Source: Faucicola osloensis_B (GTDB lineage Bacteria > Pseudomonadota > Gammaproteobacteria > Pseudomonadales > Moraxellaceae). From it: a stretch of DNA of 64,000 nucleotides. The notes beneath the pieces were generated by a model. The model saw nothing but the letters and a program-made list of their open reading frames with translations. It did no database searches and was not told where the DNA came from. This document shows positions 25,310 to 32,651 of this stretch, one piece after another (position 1 is the stretch's first letter; every line of letters starts with the position of its first letter). The position numbers were made by a program, and so were the translations under genes. The DNA is taken from contig CAXORL010000001.1 of NCBI GenBank assembly GCA_964211495.1, forward strand, positions 558,001-622,000. The letters are read 5' to 3'.

Positions 25310-27262
25310 TTAATTTGACCAATCCGCGGTTGAAGTGCCTTTCATGGTTTCATTGACCGCTTGGTTCATGATAAGTGCAGCAAAATCATCACTATGAACT
25401 TTTAGCTGCGCGCTCGCTGTTTCTAACTGCGCTTGTTCAGCACCATCAATCGCCTGTTGAACATCAGCCATCGAGGTTTGCAGCGTATTTTTCTGCGCAT
25501 CGGTTAATAAAAAGCCAAATTCTGCAAGCGCGGATGCTAGCGCCAACAATTCTCGTTTTGCTTCTACTTGACTTTCAATCAAGCTGCGCTGCACTCGATC
25601 TTGCATGGCAAAATCAAAGCCTGCTTTGAGCAGTTTTTCCTGCTCATCTTCTGACAACCCGTAAGACGGCTTGACTTGAATTTGGCTTGCTTTGCCCGTT
25701 GTCAACTCTTTAGCCCAGACGGTTAACTGACCATTGGCATCAATTTGAAAAGTGACTTCGATACGCGCCAACCCTGCTTTCATCGCTGGAATGTCAGTCA
25801 GTTTAAACTGCCCTAACGAGCGATTGTCAGCCACCGTATCGCGTTCACCTTGTACCACATGGATAATCATACCATTTTGGTTATCTTGGTAGGTTGTGAA
25901 TACCTGTTTACGTGTCACAGGAATGGGCGTGTTACGCGGAATAATTACTTCGGTAAGACCGCCCATGGTCTCAAGCCCTAAAGATAAAGGTGTGACATCA
26001 AGCAGCAACACCGTATTTTGCTGTTGTCCAATTAATTGGTCGGCATATTTGGCTGCGCCTAACGCGACGACTTCATCTGGATTAATGCGTGACAGTGGCG
26101 ATTGGTTAAACGTTTCTGCTACGATCTGCTGAATCAATGGCATTCGTGTCGAACCACCTACCAATACCACTTCATCAAGCTGGGACGTCTCAAGTCCAGC
26201 ATCACGTAGTACTTGCGCACAAACCGCTAATGTACGGTCAGTCACAGGCTGGATGATTTGACGAAGATTGCTTTGGGTTAACACAATGTCAAAAGCTTGA
26301 CCGCTGATTGAAAGTTCGGCAGTCACTTGGTCTGTTTTTGACAACTGCTCTTTAAGCGTGCGAGCCTGTACGTTTAGCAGCTGTTTTTGATGGTTATCAA
26401 TGCTTGATGGATGCAAGCCTGTTTGTTGAATCAGCCAATTAGCAATCAGGCGGTCAATATCATCGCCACCCAGTGCGCTATTGCCGCCCGTTGCCAACAC
26501 TTCATACACACCGTGATTGAGCTTTAACACCGATACATCAAACGTGCCGCCGCCCAAATCATAAATGAGATGATACGCTTCGTCTTGTGCTTGGTTCAGC
26601 CCATACGCCATCGCGGCAGCCGTCGGCTCGTTTAGCAAGCGAATCACATGAATGCCTGCCAATTTAGCCGCATCTTTGGTGGCTTGGCGCTGTGCTTCAT
26701 CAAAATAAGCCGGCACCGTAATCACCGCACCCACAATACTATTGTCAGGTAACGCCAATTTTGCTCGGTCATACAAATGTTTTAACAGGATACTTGATAC
26801 TTCAACAGGATTTTTGGCACCTTGTGGGGTTTGGATACTTGGCATGACATCGACATCACCGACTAATTCATAAGGATGATTGAACTTAATATCCTTGATG
26901 CTTCGACCCATAAACCGTTTTACCGAGCGTACAGTATGATTTGGTGCTTGTTCTGCCATGGCTTCAGCATGACTACCTACCAAAGTTTCTGGATTGCCAT
27001 TGTCATCTAAGCCAAAATACACCACCGAGGGTAAAAGCTTTTGGCAATCGATACCTTTTACCTGATTAGCAATTTGACTGTCGTCGTTGGCGTTATTGTC
27101 ACTGGATTGACATTCACTAACTTTATCGCCAATCACTTGTGGCTCGCCTGAACGGACTACCGCTACCAGTGAACGCGTGGTTCCTAAATCAATTCCTAAA
27201 GCAAAACGATGTGCATGGGGCTTGGCACTTTGATTGGGTTCAGCGATTTGTAATAACGACAT
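25310..27262 (-). CDS. hscA: Hsp70-type chaperone HscA
   Basis: A 650-residue specialised Hsp70 that works with HscB to release clusters from IscU. The ATPase domain shows FALGIDLGTTRSLVAVV near residue 21, VPAYFDEAQRQATKDAAKLAG, LLNEPTAAAMAYGL and DLGGGTFDVSVL. The substrate-binding domain starts with LLDVTPLSLGLETMGG. The start is the ATG at 27262, four codons after an in-frame TTG. The upstream gap to hscB is 160 bases, wider than other gaps in the operon, and I see no separate promoter there. Confidence 0.95.
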   Translation of the reverse strand: MSLLQIAEPNQSAKPHAHRFALGIDLGTTRSLVAVVRSGEPQVIGDKVSECQSSDNNANDDSQIANQVKGIDCQKLLPSVVYFGLDDNGNPETLVGSHAEAMAEQAPNHTVRSVKRFMGRSIKDIKFNHPYELVGDVDVMPSIQTPQGAKNPVEVSSILLKHLYDRAKLALPDNSIVGAVITVPAYFDEAQRQATKDAAKLAGIHVIRLLNEPTAAAMAYGLNQAQDEAYHLIYDLGGGTFDVSVLKLNHGVYEVLATGGNSALGGDDIDRLIANWLIQQTGLHPSSIDNHQKQLLNVQARTLKEQLSKTDQVTAELSISGQAFDIVLTQSNLRQIIQPVTDRTLAVCAQVLRDAGLETSQLDEVVLVGGSTRMPLIQQIVAETFNQSPLSRINPDEVVALGAAKYADQLIGQQQNTVLLLDVTPLSLGLETMGGLTEVIIPRNTPIPVTRKQVFTTYQDNQNGMIIHVVQGERDTVADNRSLGQFKLTDIPAMKAGLARIEVTFQIDANGQLTVWAKELTTGKASQIQVKPSYGLSEDEQEKLLKAGFDFAMQDRVQRSLIESQVEAKRELLALASALAEFGFLLTDAQKNTLQTSMADVQQAIDGAEQAQLETASAQLKVHSDDFAALIMNQAVNETMKGTSTADWSN

Positions 27263-27422
27263 AAATTGGACCAATTAAAAAATAGAAAAAATAATTTGAA
27301 AATAAAACCAGCCTAGGTTATATCTTTATGGAAAGTCAAAACGGATGGTATTATAAATTAAAAATATGATAAACCAAATAAAACTTAACCAATGCTAGAA
27401 CGACTTACCCTTCAATCATGAT

Positions 27423-28055
27423 TTACACGTACAGATCGTCATCATTATCAAAATTCTGCTGGGCTAATTCATCGGTGGTTTTTGCTACATCTGCTTGCAG
27501 TTTAACCAAAAACTGCAGTTTTTGAATGATATCTATCGCCTGTTTGGTTAAGGCATCATCATTGGCCTCAGCTGCAGCTGAGTTATCAATTTTTTGATAA
27601 ACTTCGTCAAAAGCAAGTTGATAATTATTCAGCCATTCGGTAAGTTTTTTGCTAAGTAGCGTAATACTTTGGTTATCAGCATCGTCTAAATCGATGCGAA
27701 ATGACATGGCATCGTCTAAAAAGTCCAAATCACGAATCGGCTGATTAATAGATTGTGAAATGCCTTTGAGTGCCAATAAATGTGACGCGCGAGAGTCGGG
27801 GTTTTTAAGCGTATTATAGGCTTCATTAATAATCGCAGACGCTTGCTCAGGCCTTAGTGCGGATAATTTGGCGATTGATTCACGCAAAGAACTATCCGTA
27901 TTAGCAGATAGCGAAAGGTTTTGCTCAGCTACAGACGCATCAATATTGTTATCAGGATGAAACTTAGATTGAAGTTGGCGAAGGGTCTGCTGAAGCTTGG
28001 CTATATCAATTTGATATTGTTGGGGTACATTCATCAATTCAAAATAATTAACCAT
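27423..28055 (-). CDS. hscB: J-domain co-chaperone HscB
   Basis: A 210-residue co-chaperone that brings IscU to HscA. The J-domain has YFELMNVPQQYQIDIAKL and the HPD motif in LQSKFHPDN. A Ser/Asp-rich insertion between J-domain helices (about 40-65) makes it longer than the usual 170. The C-terminal helical domain carries LDFLDDAMSFRIDLDDA, matching the IscU-contacting DLDFLxxxMxxRE pattern. The ATG at 28055 has GGAAG upstream. Position between iscA and hscA is canonical. Confidence 0.92.
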   Translation of the reverse strand: MVNYFELMNVPQQYQIDIAKLQQTLRQLQSKFHPDNNIDASVAEQNLSLSANTDSSLRESIAKLSALRPEQASAIINEAYNTLKNPDSRASHLLALKGISQSINQPIRDLDFLDDAMSFRIDLDDADNQSITLLSKKLTEWLNNYQLAFDEVYQKIDNSAAAEANDDALTKQAIDIIQKLQFLVKLQADVAKTTDELAQQNFDNDDDLYV

Positions 28056-28107
28056 CTTCAACTTCCCCTACCGAGCCATCACTATACTGACAAAAAAATA
28101 TTAAAAA

Positions 28108-28449
28108 CTAAACGGTGAAAGATTCACCACAGCCACACTCACCTTTTTGGTTTGGATTACTAAATTTAAAGCCTTCATTGAGACCTTCTTTGACAAAATC
28201 CATTTTCAAACCATTAAGATAAACTAAGCTTTTTGGATCGATAAATACACTAACCCCATTGCTTTCAAAACGTTGGTCATTAGGGTCTGGCTCATCTACA
28301 AATTCCAGCACATAAGCTAAGCCAGAACAACCTGCGGTTCGGATACCCACACGGATACCTTCGCCATGACCACGGTTTTGCAAAAAATCGCGTACATGTT
28401 CAGCTGCATCGTTTGATAATTCAATCACTTTACTACCCCATTCACTCAT
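28108..28449 (-). CDS. iscA: Iron-sulfur assembly protein IscA
   Basis: A 113-residue A-type carrier. The three conserved cysteines are in RTAGCSGLAYVLEF and the C-terminal CGCGESFTV. It contributes to 4Fe-4S cluster maturation. The ATG at 28449 gives MSEWGSKVIELS; a TTG four codons upstream is the alternative. Length and order are normal, between iscU and hscB. Confidence 0.94.
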   Translation of the reverse strand: MSEWGSKVIELSNDAAEHVRDFLQNRGHGEGIRVGIRTAGCSGLAYVLEFVDEPDPNDQRFESNGVSVFIDPKSLVYLNGLKMDFVKEGLNEGFKFSNPNQKGECGCGESFTV

Positions 28450-28552
28450 TTCAATCTGCAATCATTTCAATCTTTAGGCCAGTCACTTTGAGTGACTCAC
28501 ACACAGTCTTATTGAGGATGAACCAATAAGACTGTTACAATCGTGCAGTCAA

Positions 28553-28936
28553 TCAAGCTTCAGCTTTGGATTTATAATCTTCAATCGCTGCTTTAATGGC
28601 GTCTTCTGCCAACACTGAGCAGTGCACTTTAACAGGTGGCAGTGCCAGCTCCTCAGCGATATCTTTGTTTTTAATCGCGCTAGCTTCATCCAGAGTTTTG
28701 CCTTTAAGCCATTCTGTGACCAATGAGCTTGAGGCAATGGCTGAACCACAGCCATAGGTTTTAAAGCGCGCATCTTCGATGATACCGTTATCACCCACTT
28801 GGATTTGCAAGCGCATCACATCACCACAGGCTGGCGCGCCGACCATACCGGTACCGACATTTTTGGCATCTTTATCTAAGTTTCCCACATTGCGTGGATT
28901 TTCATAATGGTCAAGCACTTTATCACTGTAGGCCAT
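28553..28936 (-). CDS. iscU: Iron-sulfur cluster scaffold IscU
   Basis: A 127-residue scaffold protein. Hallmarks are MAYSDKVLDHYENPRNVG, the first ligand in GAPACGDVMRLQI, the second in KTYGCGSAIASSS, and the HscA recognition segment LPPVKVHCSVLAEDA with the third cysteine. A strong AAAGGA site precedes the ATG. Family length is conserved. Confidence 0.97.
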   Translation of the reverse strand: MAYSDKVLDHYENPRNVGNLDKDAKNVGTGMVGAPACGDVMRLQIQVGDNGIIEDARFKTYGCGSAIASSSLVTEWLKGKTLDEASAIKNKDIAEELALPPVKVHCSVLAEDAIKAAIEDYKSKAEA

Positions 28937-29033
28937 TTCATTTTCCTTTTGGCTGGTTACGTCAAACGTAACTGACTAATCTTTAATTATTAAATTGAAT
29001 AAGCTTTTAATGGAAATTAATTTTTAATACAAA

Positions 29034-30251
29034 TTAATGTTCGTTCCATTCCACACTATTTAAATCAACGCCTTCTTGGTACATGTCCCAAAGCGGTGAT
29101 AAAGCACGTAATTTTTCAACCGCAGTTCGCATCTCAGCAATTGCATGGTCAACATCTTCTTCGGTGGTATAACGTCCCAAACTAAAACGAATTGAACTGT
29201 GAGCAAGCTCATCTGACAATCCAATCGCGCGTAATACGTACGAAGGCTCAAGCGTCGCTGACGTACAAGCAGAACCCGACGACACGGCAAAATCTTTCAA
29301 TGACATCATCAACGATTCGCCTTCTACAAAGTTAAAGCTGATGTTGACGATATTTGGAATACTGTGATTCATGTCACCATTAAGATAAATTTCATCAAGC
29401 TCTTTTAAGCCATCCCAAAGGCGTTGACGCAGTTTTGTCAGTCTGGCTTCATCTTCTGCCATACGTTTGCCTGCAATGGCAAAGGCTTCACCCATCCCCA
29501 CGATCTGATGCGTTGCCAAAGTACCTGAACGCATACCACGCTCATGACCACCACCTTGCATTTGTGATTTTAGGCGCACACGTGGTTTACGGCGAACATA
29601 TAAAGCACCAATACCTTTAGGACCATAAATTTTATGGGCAGAAAAACTCATCAAATCAACTTTTAATTGTCCTAAATCAATCGGGGTTTTACCGGCTGCC
29701 TGCGCCGCATCAACATGAAAAATAATACCTTTTTCACGTGTGATTTCACCAATCGCCGCGACATCTGTTAAGGTGCCAAGTTCGTTGTTAACCATCATTA
29801 GGGTCACTAAAATAGTATCTTCACGAATAGCGTCTTTGACTTGGTCAACCGTGATCAAACCTGTTTTTGGCTGTGGGTCTAGATAAGTGATTTCAAAACC
29901 TTCTGTTTCTAATTCACGGCAGACGTCTAGCACGGCTTTGTGTTCAATTTTACTGGTAATGATGTGTTTGCCTTTACCACTATAAAATTGCGCCGCGCCT
30001 TTAATCGCCAAATTGTCTGACTCAGTAGCGCCTGAAGTAAAGACGATTTCACGTGAATCGGCGTTGATTAATTCTGCGATTTGCTCACGGGCGGTTTCAA
30101 CCGCTTCCTCGGCTTGCCAACCAAACCCGTGCGAACGCGAGGCAGGATTACCAAACACGCCATCAAAGGTCATGTATTTCATCATCTTTTGGGCGACTTG
30201 CTCATCAATTGGTGTGGTCGCGGCATAATCTAAATAGACTAATTTATTCAT
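29034..30251 (-). CDS. iscS: Cysteine desulfurase IscS
   Basis: A 405-residue PLP enzyme that supplies sulfur for clusters and for tRNA thiolation. It shows VYLDYAATTPIDEQVA at the start, FTSGATESDNLAIKGAA, HVDAAQAAGKTPID, the PLP lysine in SFSAHKIYGPKGIGALYV and the catalytic loop VSSGSACTSATLEPSYVLRA. The ATG overlaps the iscR stop (ATGA), so the two are translationally coupled. Confidence 0.97.
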   Translation of the reverse strand: MNKLVYLDYAATTPIDEQVAQKMMKYMTFDGVFGNPASRSHGFGWQAEEAVETAREQIAELINADSREIVFTSGATESDNLAIKGAAQFYSGKGKHIITSKIEHKAVLDVCRELETEGFEITYLDPQPKTGLITVDQVKDAIREDTILVTLMMVNNELGTLTDVAAIGEITREKGIIFHVDAAQAAGKTPIDLGQLKVDLMSFSAHKIYGPKGIGALYVRRKPRVRLKSQMQGGGHERGMRSGTLATHQIVGMGEAFAIAGKRMAEDEARLTKLRQRLWDGLKELDEIYLNGDMNHSIPNIVNISFNFVEGESLMMSLKDFAVSSGSACTSATLEPSYVLRAIGLSDELAHSSIRFSLGRYTTEEDVDHAIAEMRTAVEKLRALSPLWDMYQEGVDLNSVEWNEH

Positions 30252-30862
30252 GCTAACAAATTCTCCCCAGAATTTTGTTTTAAGGTTTTGCTGTTATCAG
30301 CTAATGAATGATTGTTACTAATATTACTAACTTTAGTGGTACTATGCTTTGCTCGTTGCGATACGGGTGCCTGTGTCATCAGGTTTACCGCAGATTGATC
30401 CTTATGCTGCATATCTTCAACCATCAAAATTTGACGCTCAGAAATTTCACGGATAATTTGACGATTAATAAGCGTATCTAGTGTCACGGTGGACAAATAG
30501 TTTTCAATTTGCTCAGACAATCCATTCCACAAATCATGGGTTAAACACATGGCGCCGTCTTGGCAGTTGCCCTTACCTTCGCAAGCTCTAGCATCCACTG
30601 ACTCATCAACTGCTGAAATAATGGTCATAATCGAGATTTCGTTTATGGGTTTGGCAATATGGTAACCGCCTGACGCACCGCGAGTGCTTACCACCAACCC
30701 TTTTTTACGCAGCTTTGAAAACAACTGCTCAAGATAAGAAATAGAAATTTCTTGACGTTTTGCGATATCAGACAATGACACAGCCAATTCATGTTTTTGC
30801 TCTTGCAATGCCAAATCTAGCAGCGCTGTCACTGCATAGCGTCCTCGGGTTGTCAATCGCAT
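30248..30862 (-). CDS. iscR: Iron-sulfur responsive regulator IscR
   Basis: A 204-residue Rrf2-family regulator. MRLTTRGRYAVTALLDLAL begins the winged helix-turn-helix, with recognition region ISISYLEQLFSKLRKKGLV; the cluster ligands are in ACEGKGNCQDGAMC (C-x5-C-x5-C). About 40 residues at the C-terminus (NLMTQAPVSQRAKHSTTK...) go beyond E. coli IscR length and look disordered. With a 2Fe-2S cluster it should repress its own operon; a matching paired operator overlaps the promoter upstream. Confidence 0.95.
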   Translation of the reverse strand: MRLTTRGRYAVTALLDLALQEQKHELAVSLSDIAKRQEISISYLEQLFSKLRKKGLVVSTRGASGGYHIAKPINEISIMTIISAVDESVDARACEGKGNCQDGAMCLTHDLWNGLSEQIENYLSTVTLDTLINRQIIREISERQILMVEDMQHKDQSAVNLMTQAPVSQRAKHSTTKVSNISNNHSLADNSKTLKQNSGENLLA

Positions 30863-30942
30863 AGTAGCCCCACTTAAGTTAAAAATTTAAATCCGTTCAA
30901 GCACAGTAAGCTGTGAAAACACGTTTTATGGTTGGTATGGCT

Positions 30943-30972
30943 ATTATATGAAAATCCGAGTCTTTTAGTCAA
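30943..30972 (-). promoter_or_regulatory. Sigma-70 promoter of the isc operon
   Basis: On the minus strand TTGACT (30972-30967) and a perfect TATAAT (30948-30943) are spaced by 18 bases. The leader to the iscR ATG is about 75 bases. The -35 lies inside the inverted IscR-like site. Confidence 0.75.
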
Positions 30973-31001
30973 GATTAATTCTTACTAAAACACTCGGATT
31001 T
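30952..31001. promoter_or_regulatory. Back-to-back IscR-like operator (50-bp imperfect inverted repeat)
   Basis: Two copies of a CCGAGT-n-TTTTAGT-type site face each other: AAATCCGAGTCTTTTAGTC on the plus strand from 30952 and AAATCCGAGTGTTTTAGTA on the minus strand from 31001. By hand the plus-strand copy agrees with the recalled type 1 IscR consensus at about 18 of 25 positions. The proximal copy overlaps the -35. The same DNA could form a hairpin that ends transcription from the upstream gene. Confidence 0.65.
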
Positions 31002-31037
31002 ATTTATTTCTCAGATTTATTTACTCAATGATAAACG

Positions 31038-31070
31038 ATTTTTTATCAAAGCAATTTTTTTATCAAAGCC
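31038..31070. repeat. 17-bp tandem repeat downstream of the SCP2-like gene
   Basis: Two units ending in TTTTTTATCAAAGC follow each other about 20 bases after the stop of the SCP2-like gene. A further 13-bp pair (ATTTATTTCTCAG, ATTTATTTACTCA) lies at about 31001-31026. Confidence 0.7.
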
Positions 31071-31088
31071 ATACACGAGGAATTGGGA

Positions 31089-31751
31089 TTATTTTACCGC
31101 CCAACCAATCGCACAAATGATGAATAATACAAAAAATGCGATTGCCGCGCGTTTCATCCATTTATTTTTACTGTTTAATTCTAAAATTTGTGCTTCAAGC
31201 GCTGTTTTTTGTAGATTTGCGGCGTTGACTTGGCTATTGAGTGCCTCGACTTGTTGTTTATAGTCAGCATCGGTTTTGATAGGTTTTTTGACTTTTTGCT
31301 TGTCTTTATCGCCTTTGACTGCTTTTGTGATGACTTGTAATAGCTGATTGATACCGATTTGATGTAAAAAAGCCTTCACCTCTTCGGTCTTTTGTGCTTC
31401 GCCGCGGATTTGTAGCTGCTCGATGGCTTTGGGCTGGTTGGTAAATAAATTCTGGGCGATTTGCCAAGTAAAGCCGTTGATGGTCACATCGACCTGCTGA
31501 GAAGGCTGTAATTGACTGTCTAACAAAATGCCGTTAACGGTAAAAGTCACATAAAAAGTGACGTTTGGGATATAAGCGTGAATACGGACGACGGTATTAG
31601 TAGTGGCTAAAGGATAGACAACCTTACGAAGATCTGCGTCAAAACGTAGCAACAGGGTCAGCAAGGTTTCAATAATCACTAATACCACATTGAGCGCTGT
31701 CGTGGCTATATTGCTTGGGGCATTGGTCGAAGTTTGAAAATTATCGTTCAT
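31089..31751 (-). CDS. SCP2/UbiJ-like protein with coiled coil and C-terminal membrane anchor
   Basis: A 220-residue protein I do not recognise by name. The N-terminal part resembles the UbiJ/SCP2 layout: a long hydrophobic helix (ALNVVLVIIETLLTLLLRFD), beta-rich stretch (VRIHAYIPNVTFYVTFTVNG), then QQVDVTINGFTWQIAQNLF and QLQIRGEAQKTEEVKAFLHQIGI, which parallels the 'x-I-x-G-D-x-x-x-x-x-x-x-x-L-x-x-x-x-I' end of UbiJ domains. A Lys-rich spacer is followed by a coiled coil (about 165-198) and one transmembrane helix (RAAIAFFVLFIICAIGWAV). This suggests a membrane-tethered lipid-binding scaffold. It lies just upstream of iscR in the same direction. The fold assignment is inference from pattern, not a database match. 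Confidence 0.5.
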   Translation of the reverse strand: MNDNFQTSTNAPSNIATTALNVVLVIIETLLTLLLRFDADLRKVVYPLATTNTVVRIHAYIPNVTFYVTFTVNGILLDSQLQPSQQVDVTINGFTWQIAQNLFTNQPKAIEQLQIRGEAQKTEEVKAFLHQIGINQLLQVITKAVKGDKDKQKVKKPIKTDADYKQQVEALNSQVNAANLQKTALEAQILELNSKNKWMKRAAIAFFVLFIICAIGWAVK

Positions 31752-32199
31752 TAAATTTCCACAAAATTAATCAAATATGGGTTTTGTAATTTGTCGATAG
31801 TGTAGCTTTAAAAGGGTATTAATAACATTAATTATTGTAAGTCTAGTATAAAACATTGTCAGTCGCTGAGTATTAGTCAAGAAATCATTGCGAGATTGAT
31901 TTTTAGCCACTTTTATTCACTATAGCTGTATATATCAATTTTTAGCGGTTTTTGTTGAAATAAAATGTTATCGTTTGGTGTGCCAACCGCTATATTTTGC
32001 AAAAACACGTTAATCAATGCTTAATTGCACAGAAATTATGATTAAACTGCTTGTGAAGCTGTTGGAGTTTACTTATAATCGAATCATAATTACTTATGCA
32101 GCAGTTGATACTCAAGGCTTTGAGCCTAATTACTTGTCAAGCGTATGCTTTGTATATATAACGTTTATTTTCATCCCTAAAAATTTGAAGGATATTCTT
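31752..32199. other. Intergenic region SCP2-like gene / hupB
   Basis: 448 AT-rich bases between divergent genes. It contains the hupB promoter (32134-32162) and a small inverted repeat CTCAAGGCTTTGAG (32111-32124) just upstream of it. An open frame from 32017 runs in frame into hupB but lacks a ribosome site and family similarity, so I treat it as non-coding leader. Confidence 0.6.
32134..32162 (+). promoter_or_regulatory. Putative sigma-70 promoter of hupB
   Basis: TTGTCA (32134-32139) and TATAAC (32157-32162) are spaced by 17 bases, about 38 bases before the start codon. Confidence 0.55.
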
Positions 32200-32472
32200 A
32201 TGAATAAGTCAGAATTAGTTGATAGCATTGCTAAAAAAAGCGGTCTTTCTAAAGCCCAATCAACTGAAGCATTAAATGCCTTTATCGCAACGATTGGCGA
32301 AGCAATGAAAGCCAATGATACTGTGTCACTGGTTGGCTTTGGTACTTTTAGTGTAAAAGAACGCCAAGCACGTACAGGTCGTAACCCACAGACTAAAGAA
32401 GAAATCCAAATCCCAGCAAGCAAAGTGCCAAGCTTTAAAGCAGGTAAAAGTTTAAAAGATATCGTTAACTAA
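32200..32472 (+). CDS. hupB: DNA-binding protein HU
   Basis: A 90-residue nucleoid protein: MNKSELVDSIAKKSGLSKAQ, VSLVGFGTFSVKERQARTGRNPQT and IPASKVPSFKAGKSLKD are classic HU. The correct start is the ATG at 32200 with GAAGGA upstream; a longer in-frame reading from 32017 is not supported. Expressed alone, ended by a strong terminator. The gene symbol (hupB rather than hupA) is by resemblance. Confidence 0.95.
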   Translation: MNKSELVDSIAKKSGLSKAQSTEALNAFIATIGEAMKANDTVSLVGFGTFSVKERQARTGRNPQTKEEIQIPASKVPSFKAGKSLKDIVN

Positions 32473-32496
32473 TTAACTTTATATCTCTTTATATGT

Positions 32497-32530
32497 AAAA
32501 AAGCGTATTTTTAATTAAATACGCTTTTTT
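32497..32530 (+). terminator. Intrinsic terminator of hupB
   Basis: Perfect 14-bp arms (A-run plus GCGTATTT, AAATACGC plus T-run) with a six-base loop and a run of Ts, 25 bases after the stop. Confidence 0.92.
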
Positions 32531-32600
32531 ATTGCCTTAATGATTATGAAAATCAAATACAAAAAACCAAACACAAAAACCAAGTAAAACAGCTAAATAA

Positions 32601-32627
32601 AAAACCACTAATTTGCACAGTGGTTTT
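32601..32627. terminator. Terminator of the lytic transglycosylase gene
   Basis: Arms AAAACCACT and AGTGGTTTT with a nine-base loop; on the minus strand the stem is followed by a T-rich run. It lies 25 bases after the stop of the LysM protein gene. Confidence 0.8.
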
Positions 32628-32651
32628 CTTATTTTATAAACTATAGTTAAC

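Noticed and set aside
32017..32199. Longer reading frame in front of hupB
   Set aside because: It is in frame but has no ribosome site, no HU homology and crosses the putative promoter; GAAGGA and the family start support the ATG at 32200.
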